Positions 44,589 through 52,857 of a DNA stretch of 64,000 nucleotides are shown in pieces. Each line of letters opens with the position of its first letter. Position 1 is the stretch's first letter. The translations under genes were made by a program, and so were the position numbers. Source of the DNA: Olleya namhaensis. GTDB lineage: Bacteria; Bacteroidota; Bacteroidia; Flavobacteriales; Flavobacteriaceae. Below the pieces are notes generated by a model, which had not been told where the DNA came from, did no database searches, and saw only the letters and a list, made by a program, of their open reading frames with translations. The stretch is taken from assembly GCF_900114005.1 (NCBI RefSeq), contig NZ_FORM01000003.1, positions 62,001-126,000 of the forward strand. The letters are read 5' to 3'.

Positions 44589-45998
44589 TTATTTTTTTAA
44601 AGATTGGTATAAATTGATATATGCGTTTGCTGATACATGCCATGAGTGGTCAATTGTCATGATATGCTTAGTTAGTGACTTAAAGATAGTAGTTTTATGG
44701 TATAAATCGACACTTCTTTTAATTGCTTGGTAAATTTCTTCAACGGTAACCTGCTCATGGCTAATCCCAAAGCCACCTTTTTTACTAATATCCACAACCG
44801 TATCCTTTAAGCCTCCTATACTTCTCACTACCGGAATAGTACCATAACGTAAGGCGTATAATTGATTTAAGCCACAAGGTTCTACTCGTGATGGCATTAA
44901 CAAAAAGTCTGCTCCAGCATAGATATTGTGTGACAATTTTTCGTCATATCCAATAAATGTGTTGTAGTAACCTTTATTTTTCGCTTTAAGCTGAAGTAAA
45001 GCCGCTTCTGCTTCAGCATTACCCGATCCTAAAACCAAAACACTACAATTTTTATCTTCTAATGCTTTTTCTAAAGCTGAAGGAAATACATCTGCACCTT
45101 TTTCGTAAACCAAACGCCCTATAAAAGCAATTAAAGGCTTTGTTGCATCCAAATCAAATGTTTTACAAAGCGCTAATTTATTAGCTAGTTTACCAATTTC
45201 GACTGTATTTATACTATAATTCTCTTCTATATAATGGTCTGTTTCTGGATTCCAAACAGCGGTGTCAATACCATTTAAAATACCAACACACTTATTACTT
45301 TCATGTTTTAATAAATCTTGCAATCCATTAGCTTCTAACTTTAACTCTTCCATATAACTTGGCGATACCGTTGTTACTCTCCAAGCACATTTAATAGCAG
45401 TTGCCAATGGGTTAATACTATTATCCCAGTCTAATAATCCTGTTTTGTTTAGATCAAATTCTGGTATTAAATGTAATTTATCATAGCTAAACCAACCTTG
45501 ATACTGCGCATTATGGATAGTTGTCACCACAGGAATTGTGTTTAATGTTTTATACCTAAAACTCTCTTGTAGCATAAACGGAATTAACCCCGTGTGGTGA
45601 TCATGACAATGGATAATTTCCGGTAGTGCTTGTAAAGTCAAAATCCAATTTAAAGTTGCAATTTGAAACGCTAAAAAACGATCCGTATCATCCGTAGAAT
45701 ACACATAATCTTTAAAAAGAAGCTCTGGTATATCCACAAAAAAGGTATTAAAATCTAAAACGTCATCCGTTGTTTTTAATATTTTAAAACTAATTTGAGA
45801 ACCATTAAAATCTATTTGATCTTTGTAAACAGTAGTAAAACTATTGCTTTGGGTGAATTTATTATCATAAAAAGGCATGATTACTGAAGACGAATGTCCT
45901 AACCCATTTTGATATTTTGGTAAGGCGCCTACAACATCCGCTAATCCTCCTACTTTGGCTATAGGATAACATTCTGCGCTAATATGAAATATTTTCAT
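44589..45998 (-). CDS. glgA: Glycogen synthase (GlgA, GT5)
   Basis: 469 residues, ADP-glucose type. The ADP-glucose-binding loop KVGGLADVVGALPK is at residues about 15-28, and the C-terminal GT-B motif with EPCGLNQLYALRYGTIPVVRS is complete. It elongates alpha-1,4 glucan chains. First gene of glgA-glgC-glgB, the gap to glgC being 2 bp. The 134-bp leader shared with the divergent msrB gene has no consensus -7 box for glgA that I can point to. Confidence 0.95.
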   Translation of the reverse strand: MKIFHISAECYPIAKVGGLADVVGALPKYQNGLGHSSSVIMPFYDNKFTQSNSFTTVYKDQIDFNGSQISFKILKTTDDVLDFNTFFVDIPELLFKDYVYSTDDTDRFLAFQIATLNWILTLQALPEIIHCHDHHTGLIPFMLQESFRYKTLNTIPVVTTIHNAQYQGWFSYDKLHLIPEFDLNKTGLLDWDNSINPLATAIKCAWRVTTVSPSYMEELKLEANGLQDLLKHESNKCVGILNGIDTAVWNPETDHYIEENYSINTVEIGKLANKLALCKTFDLDATKPLIAFIGRLVYEKGADVFPSALEKALEDKNCSVLVLGSGNAEAEAALLQLKAKNKGYYNTFIGYDEKLSHNIYAGADFLLMPSRVEPCGLNQLYALRYGTIPVVRSIGGLKDTVVDISKKGGFGISHEQVTVEEIYQAIKRSVDLYHKTTIFKSLTKHIMTIDHSWHVSANAYINLYQSLKK

Positions 45999-46132
45999 TT
46001 ACAATAATTTAATTAGAAGTTGAAAAGTTACACTTAAAATTACAAATAGTGAAATGTTATTTTTAAATTAAAATTACGACAGTATTAATTCTATTTTAAG
46101 TTTTTAAGATATCTTTAAAAAAAAGAAAAATT

Positions 46133-46612
46133 ATGAAAAATATTGCATTAGTACTCCTAACTTGCCTTTTGTTTAGTTGCAAAAGTGAAGCACAGGAAAC
46201 AACAAAAAAAGAAACCTTTGAGGTGACTAAAACAGATACAGAATGGAAAGCCGAATTGTCGGATGCTGAATATTATGTATTAAGACAAGCCGGTACAGAA
46301 CGTCCTTTTTCTAGCGCTTTAAATAAAGAATACAGATCAGGAACGTACCATTGTGCTGCCTGTGACACGCCTTTATTTAAAAGTAAAGATAAATTTGATT
46401 CTGGAACAGGATGGCCTAGCTTTGACCAAGAAATAGAAGGTAATGTTGCATTTGGAACTGATACTAAAATTGGTTACACAAGAGATGAAGAACATTGCGG
46501 GGCTTGTGGTGGACATTTAGGACATGTTTTTAATGATGGTCCAAAAGAAACCACAGGAGAAAGACATTGTATAAACGGAGTTGCATTAAATTTTAAACCA
46601 GATAATGAGTAA
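46133..46612 (+). CDS. msrB: Peptide-methionine (R)-S-oxide reductase MsrB, lipoprotein form
   Basis: 159 residues: lipoprotein signal (LVLLTCLLFSCK) and an MsrB domain. Zinc site CAAC and CGAC; catalytic Cys in RHCINGVAL. The usual resolving cysteine in the loop before GWPSF is replaced (DSGTGWPSF), so regeneration must use a different route. Exported MsrBs repair oxidised periplasmic proteins. It overlaps the second msrB by 8 bp. Confidence 0.92.
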   Translation: MKNIALVLLTCLLFSCKSEAQETTKKETFEVTKTDTEWKAELSDAEYYVLRQAGTERPFSSALNKEYRSGTYHCAACDTPLFKSKDKFDSGTGWPSFDQEIEGNVAFGTDTKIGYTRDEEHCGACGGHLGHVFNDGPKETTGERHCINGVALNFKPDNE

Positions 46613-47000
46613 TTATAAAGTAACAAAATCAGAGGACGAATGGCGTAAAGAATTAACGGATGAGCAATACCGTATTTTACGTAAAAAAGGTACTGAAATG
46701 CCGCATACAGGTAAATATAATCTTCATTTTGAAGATGGCGCCTATACTTGTGCTGCTTGTCACCAAAAGCTTTTTAAAAGCAACAGTAAGTTTGAATCTA
46801 ATTGTGGATGGCCTAGTTTTGACGAAGCAATCCCGGGAAGTGTTACAAACATATTGGATAAAACGCATGGGATGATTAGAACGGAAGTCGTGTGCTCTAA
46901 TTGTGGTGGACATTTAGGACATGTTTTTAACGATGGTCCAACAGAAACAGGAACACGTTTTTGTGTTAACTCTGCAAGTGTAGATTTTAAAGATGAATAA
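46605..47000 (+). CDS. msrB: Peptide-methionine (R)-S-oxide reductase MsrB, cytoplasmic form
   Basis: 131 residues without a signal peptide. Zinc site CAAC and CSNC; catalytic Cys in TRFCVNSAS; the resolving Cys is present in ESNCGWPSF, unlike the exported copy. Together the two give a cytoplasmic two-Cys and an envelope one-Cys enzyme encoded back to back. It overlaps the downstream DinB-like gene by 8 bp. Confidence 0.93.
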   Translation: MSNYKVTKSEDEWRKELTDEQYRILRKKGTEMPHTGKYNLHFEDGAYTCAACHQKLFKSNSKFESNCGWPSFDEAIPGSVTNILDKTHGMIRTEVVCSNCGGHLGHVFNDGPTETGTRFCVNSASVDFKDE

Positions 47001-47520
47001 CTACATTACAAGTATAATAAAACAGTTTGATTACTATAAAACTGCTGGAGACAAAACACTCCAGCAGTTATCTTTTGAGGAAATGAATTGGCAATCTCAC
47101 GACAATTCTAATAGCGTGTCTATTATTGTAAAACATATGGTTGGAAATATGTTAAGTCGATGGACTAATTTTTTAATAGAAGATGGCGAGAAAGATTGGC
47201 GCCAGCGTGAACAAGAGTTTGAAGCGACCTACACAAATAAAGACCAACTTATTGCCAATTGGGAAAAAGGATGGCAATGTGTATATGATGCTATAAAACC
47301 GCTTAAAAACAAAGATTTAGAGCGTACTGTGTATATCCGTAATGAAAGTCATACTGTAGCCGACGCCATATTTAGACAACTAGGACATTACAGTTATCAT
47401 ATTGGTCAAATAGCCTACATAGGTGTTATTATTAAAAATAATGATTGGCAATCTTTATCTATACCAAAAGGACAATCGGTACAGTTTAATTCAGAAAAAT
47501 TTAGTAAACCTAAAACTTAG
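46993..47520 (+). CDS. DUF1572 / DinB-like four-helix-bundle protein
   Basis: 175 residues, all-helical. DinB-type metal-binding histidines appear in IVKHMVGNM (about residue 47) and LGHYSYHIGQI (about 137-141), as in the DUF1572 group of bacillithiol-transferase-like proteins. Reaction unknown; translational coupling to msrB (8-bp overlap) suggests a role in oxidative or thiol stress, which is inference. Its 3' end overlaps the convergent NDH-2 gene by 4 bp. Confidence 0.8.
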   Translation: MNNYITSIIKQFDYYKTAGDKTLQQLSFEEMNWQSHDNSNSVSIIVKHMVGNMLSRWTNFLIEDGEKDWRQREQEFEATYTNKDQLIANWEKGWQCVYDAIKPLKNKDLERTVYIRNESHTVADAIFRQLGHYSYHIGQIAYIGVIIKNNDWQSLSIPKGQSVQFNSEKFSKPKT

Positions 47521-48800
47521 GATTTTAGTTTCTTTTTATAAGGTCTTATTATTAAACGTGCCTCTCTATCAAATCTAATATAGTTGTAGACCCAATTAAT
47601 AAAAACAACTGTTCTGTTTCTGAATCCAACTAAAGAAAATAGGTGCACAAACATCCACACAAACCAAGCAAAAACACCTTGGAATTTAAAATTAGGTAAA
47701 TCTACAACTGCTTTATTACGACCTATAGTTGCCATAGATCCTCTGTCTTTGTAAACAAACGGTGTCATTGGTTTTTTATCTAACAGCTTCAAGATATTAT
47801 CACCTAATAATTTACCTTGTTGTATCGCTGGTTGTGCCATCATTGGATGGCCATGTGGTACACTTTCAGACTCCATTTGTGCGACATCTCCAATTGCAAA
47901 AATATTATCAATTCCTTTGACTTGATTAAACTCGTTAACCAAAATTCGATTACCTCTAGAGACAAATTGTTCGGCATCCAATCCTTTTATAGCAGCGCCC
48001 TTTACTCCTGCTGCCCAAACTACAGTTTCAGACTCAAACGTTAAGTCGCTATCTGTTGTTACCGTTGTACCGTCGTAACTAGTTACTCTAACATTTTTCC
48101 AAACGTTAACTCCTAATTGTTCTAAAAAATCTTCTGCTTTTTTAGAGGCATTTGGACTCATTGTTTTTAGAATAGTATCTCCCGATTGCACTAAATTTAT
48201 TTGTGCTAACCGCGTATCTAAATCAGGGTAATCCTTTGGCAATATTCCTTTTTTAATTTCGGCTAAAGCCCCAGCCAACTCTACTCCTGTTGGTCCAGCA
48301 CCAACAATAACAAAACTCATTAATGCATTTCTTCGATTTAAATCAGACGTTAATAATGCTTCTTCAAAATTTTCAAGAATTAAACTTCTTAAATTTAAAG
48401 ACTGCGGTATGGTTTTCATTTCCATACTATTATCTTCAATAGATTTATTACCAAAATAATTGGTTTTAGATCCTGAAGCAACTACTAAATAGTCAAACTT
48501 AAGTGCTCCTATATTTGATTGTATTGTGTTTTTTTCAGTATCTATTTCGGATACTTTTGCTAGTCTAAAATAAAAATTAGGAAAATCTTGTAATACCTTT
48601 CTAATCGGGTAAGCTATGGAGTCTGGCTCCAAGCCACCGGTAGATACTTGATACAATAAAGGCTGAAATGTATGATAATTGTGCTTATCCAAAAGTACGA
48701 CCTGCACTTCTTGTTTAGATAATTTTTTAGCTAACGCAATGCCCGCAAAACCACCACCAATAATTACAATTCGAGGAAAACTAGATTTAGGTATATTCAT
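47517..48800 (-). CDS. ndh: Type II NADH:quinone oxidoreductase (NDH-2)
   Basis: 427 residues from the ATG at 48800. Two Rossmann motifs: FAD-binding VIIGGGFAGIALA near the N-terminus and NADH-binding VIVGAGPTGVELAGAL near residue 165; FAIGDVAQM (FAD) near 300; a C-terminal hydrophobic hairpin (WFVWMFVHLFSLVGF) fits membrane attachment. It passes electrons from NADH to menaquinone without pumping protons. The open frame extends 23 residues further, but an exact TACCTTTG promoter box (48819-48826) lies inside it, so I use the later ATG. Confidence 0.88.
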   Translation of the reverse strand: MNIPKSSFPRIVIIGGGFAGIALAKKLSKQEVQVVLLDKHNYHTFQPLLYQVSTGGLEPDSIAYPIRKVLQDFPNFYFRLAKVSEIDTEKNTIQSNIGALKFDYLVVASGSKTNYFGNKSIEDNSMEMKTIPQSLNLRSLILENFEEALLTSDLNRRNALMSFVIVGAGPTGVELAGALAEIKKGILPKDYPDLDTRLAQINLVQSGDTILKTMSPNASKKAEDFLEQLGVNVWKNVRVTSYDGTTVTTDSDLTFESETVVWAAGVKGAAIKGLDAEQFVSRGNRILVNEFNQVKGIDNIFAIGDVAQMESESVPHGHPMMAQPAIQQGKLLGDNILKLLDKKPMTPFVYKDRGSMATIGRNKAVVDLPNFKFQGVFAWFVWMFVHLFSLVGFRNRTVVFINWVYNYIRFDREARLIIRPYKKKLKS

Positions 48801-48818
48801 AATAAAAAACTTGCTGTG

Positions 48819-48826
48819 CAAAGGTA
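48819..48826 (-). promoter_or_regulatory. -7 promoter box of the NDH-2 gene
   Basis: Minus-strand TACCTTTG (exact TAnnTTTG), 18 nt before the chosen ATG; it rules out the longer upstream start. Confidence 0.6.
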
Positions 48827-48919
48827 GCATAAAGTTGTAATTTTTTAAGAATCTAAATTCTTTATTCAAATTTGGTTTCGTAACTTCGTAACTTCTTAAA
48901 AACTACAAAAATTAATAGA

Positions 48920-50296
48920 ATGAGTAAATACGATGTAATTGTACTTGGAAGTGGTCCTGGAGGATACGTAGCTGCTATTAGAGCATCTCAATTAGGTTTA
49001 AAAACTGCTGTTGTAGAGAAAGAAAGTCTTGGTGGTATATGCCTAAACTGGGGTTGTATTCCTACCAAAGCTTTATTAAAATCTGCACAAGTTTTTGAAT
49101 ATTTAAAGCATGCAGAAGATTATGGTTTATCTGTTAAAGATTATGACAAAGATTTTAATGCTGTAGTTAAACGTAGTCGTGGCGTAGCTGAAGGCATGAG
49201 TAACGGTGTTAAGTTTTTAATGAAAAAAAACAAGATTGATGTTATTGAAGGTTTTGGAACACTTAAAACTGGAAAAAAGATTGATGTAGAAGGAAAAGAA
49301 TATAGTGCAGATCATATTATTATAGCTACTGGAGCGCGCTCTAGAGAATTACCAAGCTTACCTCAAGATGGTAAAAAAGTGATAGGTTACAGACAGGCTA
49401 TGACATTACCCGAACAACCTAAAAAATTAATTGTTGTAGGTTCTGGTGCAATTGGTGTTGAGTTTGCTTATTTCTATAACTCTATGGGTACAGAAGTAAC
49501 TATAGTAGAATACCTTGATAAAATTGTTCCTGTTGAAGATGACGATGTATCTAAACAATTAGAACGTAGTTTTAAGAAAAGTGGTATTAAAATTATGACT
49601 TCTGCAGAAGTTACTAGTGTTGATACTTCTGGTGATGGTGTAAAAGCTACTGTAAAAACTAAAAAAGGAGAAGAAGTATTAGAAGCTGACATCGTATTAT
49701 CTGCTGTTGGTATAAAATCTAATATAGAAAATATTGGATTAGAAACTGTTGGTATTGCTGTAGATAGAGATAAAATCTTAGTAAACGATTATTACCAAAC
49801 TAACATCCCTGGGTACTACGCTATCGGAGATATTACTCCTGGTCAAGCATTAGCACACGTTGCCTCTGCAGAAGCTATTTTATGTGTAGAAAAAATTGCG
49901 GGAATGCATGTGGAAGCATTAGACTACGGTAACATCCCTGGTTGTACTTATGCTAGCCCAGAAATTGCAAGTGTTGGTTTAACAGAAAAACAAGCTAAAG
50001 AACAAGGTTACGATATTAAAGTTGGAAAATTTCCATTCTCTGCGTCAGGTAAAGCAAGTGCTGCTGGAGCAAAAGATGGTTTTGTTAAAGTAATTTTTGA
50101 TGCTAAATATGGTGAGTGGTTAGGTTGTCATATGATTGGAGCTGGTGTTACGGACATGATTGCAGAAGCCGTTTTAGGACGTAAATTAGAAACTACAGGA
50201 CATGAAGTATTAAAAACGGTACATCCACACCCTACAATGAGTGAAGCGGTTATGGAAGCTGTAGCAGATGCTTATGGAGAAGTAATACATTTATAA
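48920..50296 (+). CDS. lpdA: Dihydrolipoyl dehydrogenase (E3)
   Basis: 458 residues. FAD motif VLGSGPGGYVAAIRA; redox-active disulfide GGICLNWGC (two Cys five residues apart); NAD motif VVGSGAIGVEFAYF; C-terminal His-Glu pair in HPHPTMSEAVMEA. It reoxidises lipoamide in pyruvate, 2-oxoglutarate and branched-chain dehydrogenase complexes. A single gene here, not next to E1/E2 genes. Its 120-bp leader, shared with the divergent ndh, contains a direct repeat of TTCGTAAC. Confidence 0.95.
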   Translation: MSKYDVIVLGSGPGGYVAAIRASQLGLKTAVVEKESLGGICLNWGCIPTKALLKSAQVFEYLKHAEDYGLSVKDYDKDFNAVVKRSRGVAEGMSNGVKFLMKKNKIDVIEGFGTLKTGKKIDVEGKEYSADHIIIATGARSRELPSLPQDGKKVIGYRQAMTLPEQPKKLIVVGSGAIGVEFAYFYNSMGTEVTIVEYLDKIVPVEDDDVSKQLERSFKKSGIKIMTSAEVTSVDTSGDGVKATVKTKKGEEVLEADIVLSAVGIKSNIENIGLETVGIAVDRDKILVNDYYQTNIPGYYAIGDITPGQALAHVASAEAILCVEKIAGMHVEALDYGNIPGCTYASPEIASVGLTEKQAKEQGYDIKVGKFPFSASGKASAAGAKDGFVKVIFDAKYGEWLGCHMIGAGVTDMIAEAVLGRKLETTGHEVLKTVHPHPTMSEAVMEAVADAYGEVIHL

Positions 50297-50349
50297 ATCT
50301 AAACATTTTAATCTTTAGGACTAAAATCTATTTAGAAAACTACAATACT

Positions 50350-50382
50350 AAAAAAGTTCCAGAAATTTCTGGAACTTTTTTT
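50350..50382. terminator. Terminator after lpdA, also able to act on aroQ transcripts
   Basis: Perfect palindrome AAAAAAGTTCCAGA/TCTGGAACTTTTTT between the convergent lpdA and aroQ, A-run on one side and T-run on the other. Confidence 0.9.
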
Positions 50383-50425
50383 ATGTTTAAAATATAGATA
50401 TTATTGTAATAGTTATTATTAAAGA

Positions 50426-50842
50426 CTATAAAAAGCTTTGAATAGCCAATTCATAACTCTGTAATCCAAAACCTAAAATAATTCCTTTTGCATTTGGAGA
50501 TACAAAGGATTGATGTCTAAACTCCTCTCTTCCAAAAGTATTAGAGATATGCACTTCTACAACAGGTGTCTCTATAGCTTTAACAGCATCTCCTATACCT
50601 ATAGACGTATGTGTATACGCTGCTGCATTTAAGATTATACCATCATAACTAAAGCCTACCTCTTGGATTTTATCAATTAGTTCGCCTTCAATATTAGATT
50701 GGTAATGCTCAATAGCCGCAGTTGGATATTTTGCCTTTATTGTATCTAAAAACTCGGTAAAAGAAAGACTTCCGTATATATTAGGTTCTCGCTTACCAAG
50801 TAAGTTTAGGTTTGGTCCGTTTATAATGATTAGTTTTTTCAT
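50426..50842 (-). CDS. aroQ: Type II 3-dehydroquinate dehydratase (AroQ)
   Basis: 138 residues from the ATG at 50842; the five-residue extension upstream in the frame overlaps a TATTTTTA promoter-like box and is not in the family. Motifs: NGPNLNLLGKREPNIYG with the catalytic Tyr, YQSNIEGEL, NAAAYTHTS with the active-site Asn, and EVHISN with the His. It is a dodecameric cytoplasmic enzyme dehydrating 3-dehydroquinate in the shikimate pathway, upstream of the chorismate used by menF. Single gene. Confidence 0.95.
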   Translation of the reverse strand: MKKLIIINGPNLNLLGKREPNIYGSLSFTEFLDTIKAKYPTAAIEHYQSNIEGELIDKIQEVGFSYDGIILNAAAYTHTSIGIGDAVKAIETPVVEVHISNTFGREEFRHQSFVSPNAKGIILGFGLQSYELAIQSFL

Positions 50843-50870
50843 ACTGTAAAAATACAAAAGTTATAGCATA

Positions 50871-50904
50871 AAAAAACCGAAGCGATTAAGCTTCGGTATT
50901 TTTA
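50871..50904 (-). terminator. Terminator after the outer-membrane barrel gene
   Basis: Arms ACCGAAGC and GCTTCGGT with a 6-nt loop and A/T tails, 19 bp beyond the stop codon at 50923. Confidence 0.9.
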
Positions 50905-50922
50905 TAATAAAGTTTTATAAAC

Positions 50923-51513
50923 TTAGAACTTGTAAACAACTCCAAAGTTAATATCACTTAAGTCTAATCCAATGTTAAAGCTATCAGTTGATTCAGCACC
51001 TGAAAAATCTGGCTTAGTAGTAGAGTATCCTAAAACACCTACAGAAGCTTCGATAGCAAAGTTTTTAGATACGAAATAGCTAATACCAGGAGCAAAAGCA
51101 ACATCAAATCCATCATACTTAGCATCTGCTAACTTGTCTTCACCTGAAGTATAATCAACTCCTAATTCTGTGAATAAAGAAAATTGGTTAGCTGGAGAAA
51201 AGTAATATCTTCCAAAAGCACCAACAGCAAATTCATTTGCATCAACTAAATCTGTTCCATCGTTATCAGAAGAAAAAGAAGTGTAACCAACTTTTAAACC
51301 TGCAGCAATGTTTTCAGAAACAAAATATCCAACTTTTGGAGCAATGTTAAATACATTTGAATCAAGATCTCCTGTATTCTCAGTTCCAAAACCAACAGAA
51401 CCAGAAACAAAAACATCACCTTTTTCGAAACCACCAACAGTAGTCTCCTCTTGTGCATTAACACTTGTAAATCCTAATACTGCGATTGCAGCTGTAAATA
51501 ATAATTTTTTCAT
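50923..51513 (-). CDS. Outer-membrane beta-barrel protein (OmpA-type 8-stranded barrel)
   Basis: 196 residues: signal peptide ending in SVNAQ, then alternating aromatic/hydrophobic strands (VSGSVGFGT, NIAAGLKVGYTSF, FAVGAFGRYYF, FSLFTELGVDY, FAPGISYFV) ending in the barrel-terminal Phe (INFGVVYKF). Small barrels of this type are abundant surface proteins of flavobacteria; the cargo is unknown. A strong -33/-7 promoter and clean terminator indicate a highly expressed single gene. Confidence 0.85.
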   Translation of the reverse strand: MKKLLFTAAIAVLGFTSVNAQEETTVGGFEKGDVFVSGSVGFGTENTGDLDSNVFNIAPKVGYFVSENIAAGLKVGYTSFSSDNDGTDLVDANEFAVGAFGRYYFSPANQFSLFTELGVDYTSGEDKLADAKYDGFDVAFAPGISYFVSKNFAIEASVGVLGYSTTKPDFSGAESTDSFNIGLDLSDINFGVVYKF

Positions 51514-51543
51514 AATTGATATAATTTTAAATCATTTGAACTG

Positions 51544-51574
51544 CAAATTTAGAAGCTATAAACACCTTCAACAA
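51544..51574 (-). promoter_or_regulatory. Promoter of the outer-membrane barrel gene
   Basis: Minus-strand TTGTTG (51569-51574) and TAAATTTG (51544-51551), spacing 17-20 bp, followed by a 30-nt leader. Good Bacteroidota consensus. Confidence 0.75.
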
Positions 51575-51870
51575 GTAAATTTTCGTAAAAAAAAAGAGCT
51601 AAAAAACAAGTCACTATCAATCACACATTTAGAGTAAAAGTTTAACGTTTTATTTTGATAAAAAGTAGTTAAAAATCTTGTAAAGTCCCGATATCAAAAG
51701 GATAGCAACAAAAATACATATTAAACATTATGAAAAAAAAACATGTATTTTAAGCATTATTCTCATCATATTAACACGCTTAGCTTTTATTTTTTATCAC
51801 AATCAAACTAATATATAAACTATCAGCAATCTGCTCTATTTTCGTCTTTATAAATACTATATTTAACCTC
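51575..51870. other. Gap between the barrel gene and xerD, no gene seen
   Basis: Very AT-rich, with the barrel promoter on the left. On the xerD side a TATTTTCG (7 of 8 to the -7 consensus) lies near 51836. No open frame worth calling, no convincing hairpin and no repeat. Confidence 0.5.
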
Positions 51871-52767
51871 ATGAAATGGCATCAAGCACTAACGGATTAT
51901 TCATTGTATTTAAAAATTGAAAGAGGGCTTTCTGAAAACTCTATTAATAGTTATATTCTTGATGTAAAAAAACTAATAAATTATTTAGAGACTAACACTA
52001 TCAGCGTTTCACCCATTGACATAGATACGACAACAGTAAAACAATTTATTTATGAGGTTGCTAAACTGTTAAATGCTAGATCACAATCCCGATTAATTTC
52101 AGGTTTAAAAGGTTTTTTTAACTATTTAATTTTTGAAGACTACCGCAAAGACAATCCTCTGGATACGATAGACTCTCCAAAAATTGGACGAAAACTTCCG
52201 GATACATTAAGCGAAAATGAAATCAATAATTTAATTGAAGCTATTGATTTAAGTCACCCGCAAGGCGAACGTAATCGCGCTATTTTAGAAGTATTGTACA
52301 GTTGTGGTCTACGTGTTAGCGAGTTAACTAATCTAAAAATATCTGATTTATTTTTTGATGAAGGCTTTATAAAAGTCACCGGAAAAGGTGATAAACAGCG
52401 CTTTGTTCCTATTTTAGAAGACACTCAAAAATATATTACTATTTATAAAAACCAAATACGAAACCATATAAAAATACACCCTGAGCATCAGGATATCCTG
52501 TTTTTAAACAGACGTGGTAAGCAACTTACCCGAGCAATGATATTTACTATAATAAAAGGTTTAGCTGTTACCATTGCTTTAGATAAAACAATATCTCCTC
52601 ACACTTTTAGACACTCATTTGCAACACATTTATTAGAAAATGGTGCTGACCTTAGAGCTATACAACTTATGTTGGGTCACGAAAGTATTACCACTACCGA
52701 AATTTATACACACGTAGATCGCAGTCAATTAACCGCAGTAATTAATAATTTTCATCCAAGAAAATAG
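51871..52767 (+). CDS. xerD: Site-specific tyrosine recombinase XerD
   Basis: 298 residues, the normal Xer length. N-terminal SAM-like core-binding domain (1-100) and catalytic domain with Arg in GLRVSEL (about 147), HTFRHSFA (about 245-248), LGHESITTTEIYTH with His (about 268) and the nucleophile Tyr (about 277). It resolves chromosome dimers with its Xer partner. No dif-like site or integrase-like att site is nearby, which supports a housekeeping role. Confidence 0.92.
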   Translation: MKWHQALTDYSLYLKIERGLSENSINSYILDVKKLINYLETNTISVSPIDIDTTTVKQFIYEVAKLLNARSQSRLISGLKGFFNYLIFEDYRKDNPLDTIDSPKIGRKLPDTLSENEINNLIEAIDLSHPQGERNRAILEVLYSCGLRVSELTNLKISDLFFDEGFIKVTGKGDKQRFVPILEDTQKYITIYKNQIRNHIKIHPEHQDILFLNRRGKQLTRAMIFTIIKGLAVTIALDKTISPHTFRHSFATHLLENGADLRAIQLMLGHESITTTEIYTHVDRSQLTAVINNFHPRK

Positions 52768-52857
52768 TTGGGTTTTCTCGATATATTTATTTATATTTGA
52801 CACAGTCTGAATGATTTAGACGGAATCCCTGAACTAGCTTGATTAAAATTTTACTGT

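Noticed and set aside
51871-52767. XerD-like gene as an integrase of a mobile element
   Set aside because: Standard Xer length and motifs, no flanking att repeats, tRNA, or cargo genes; it is the housekeeping recombinase.
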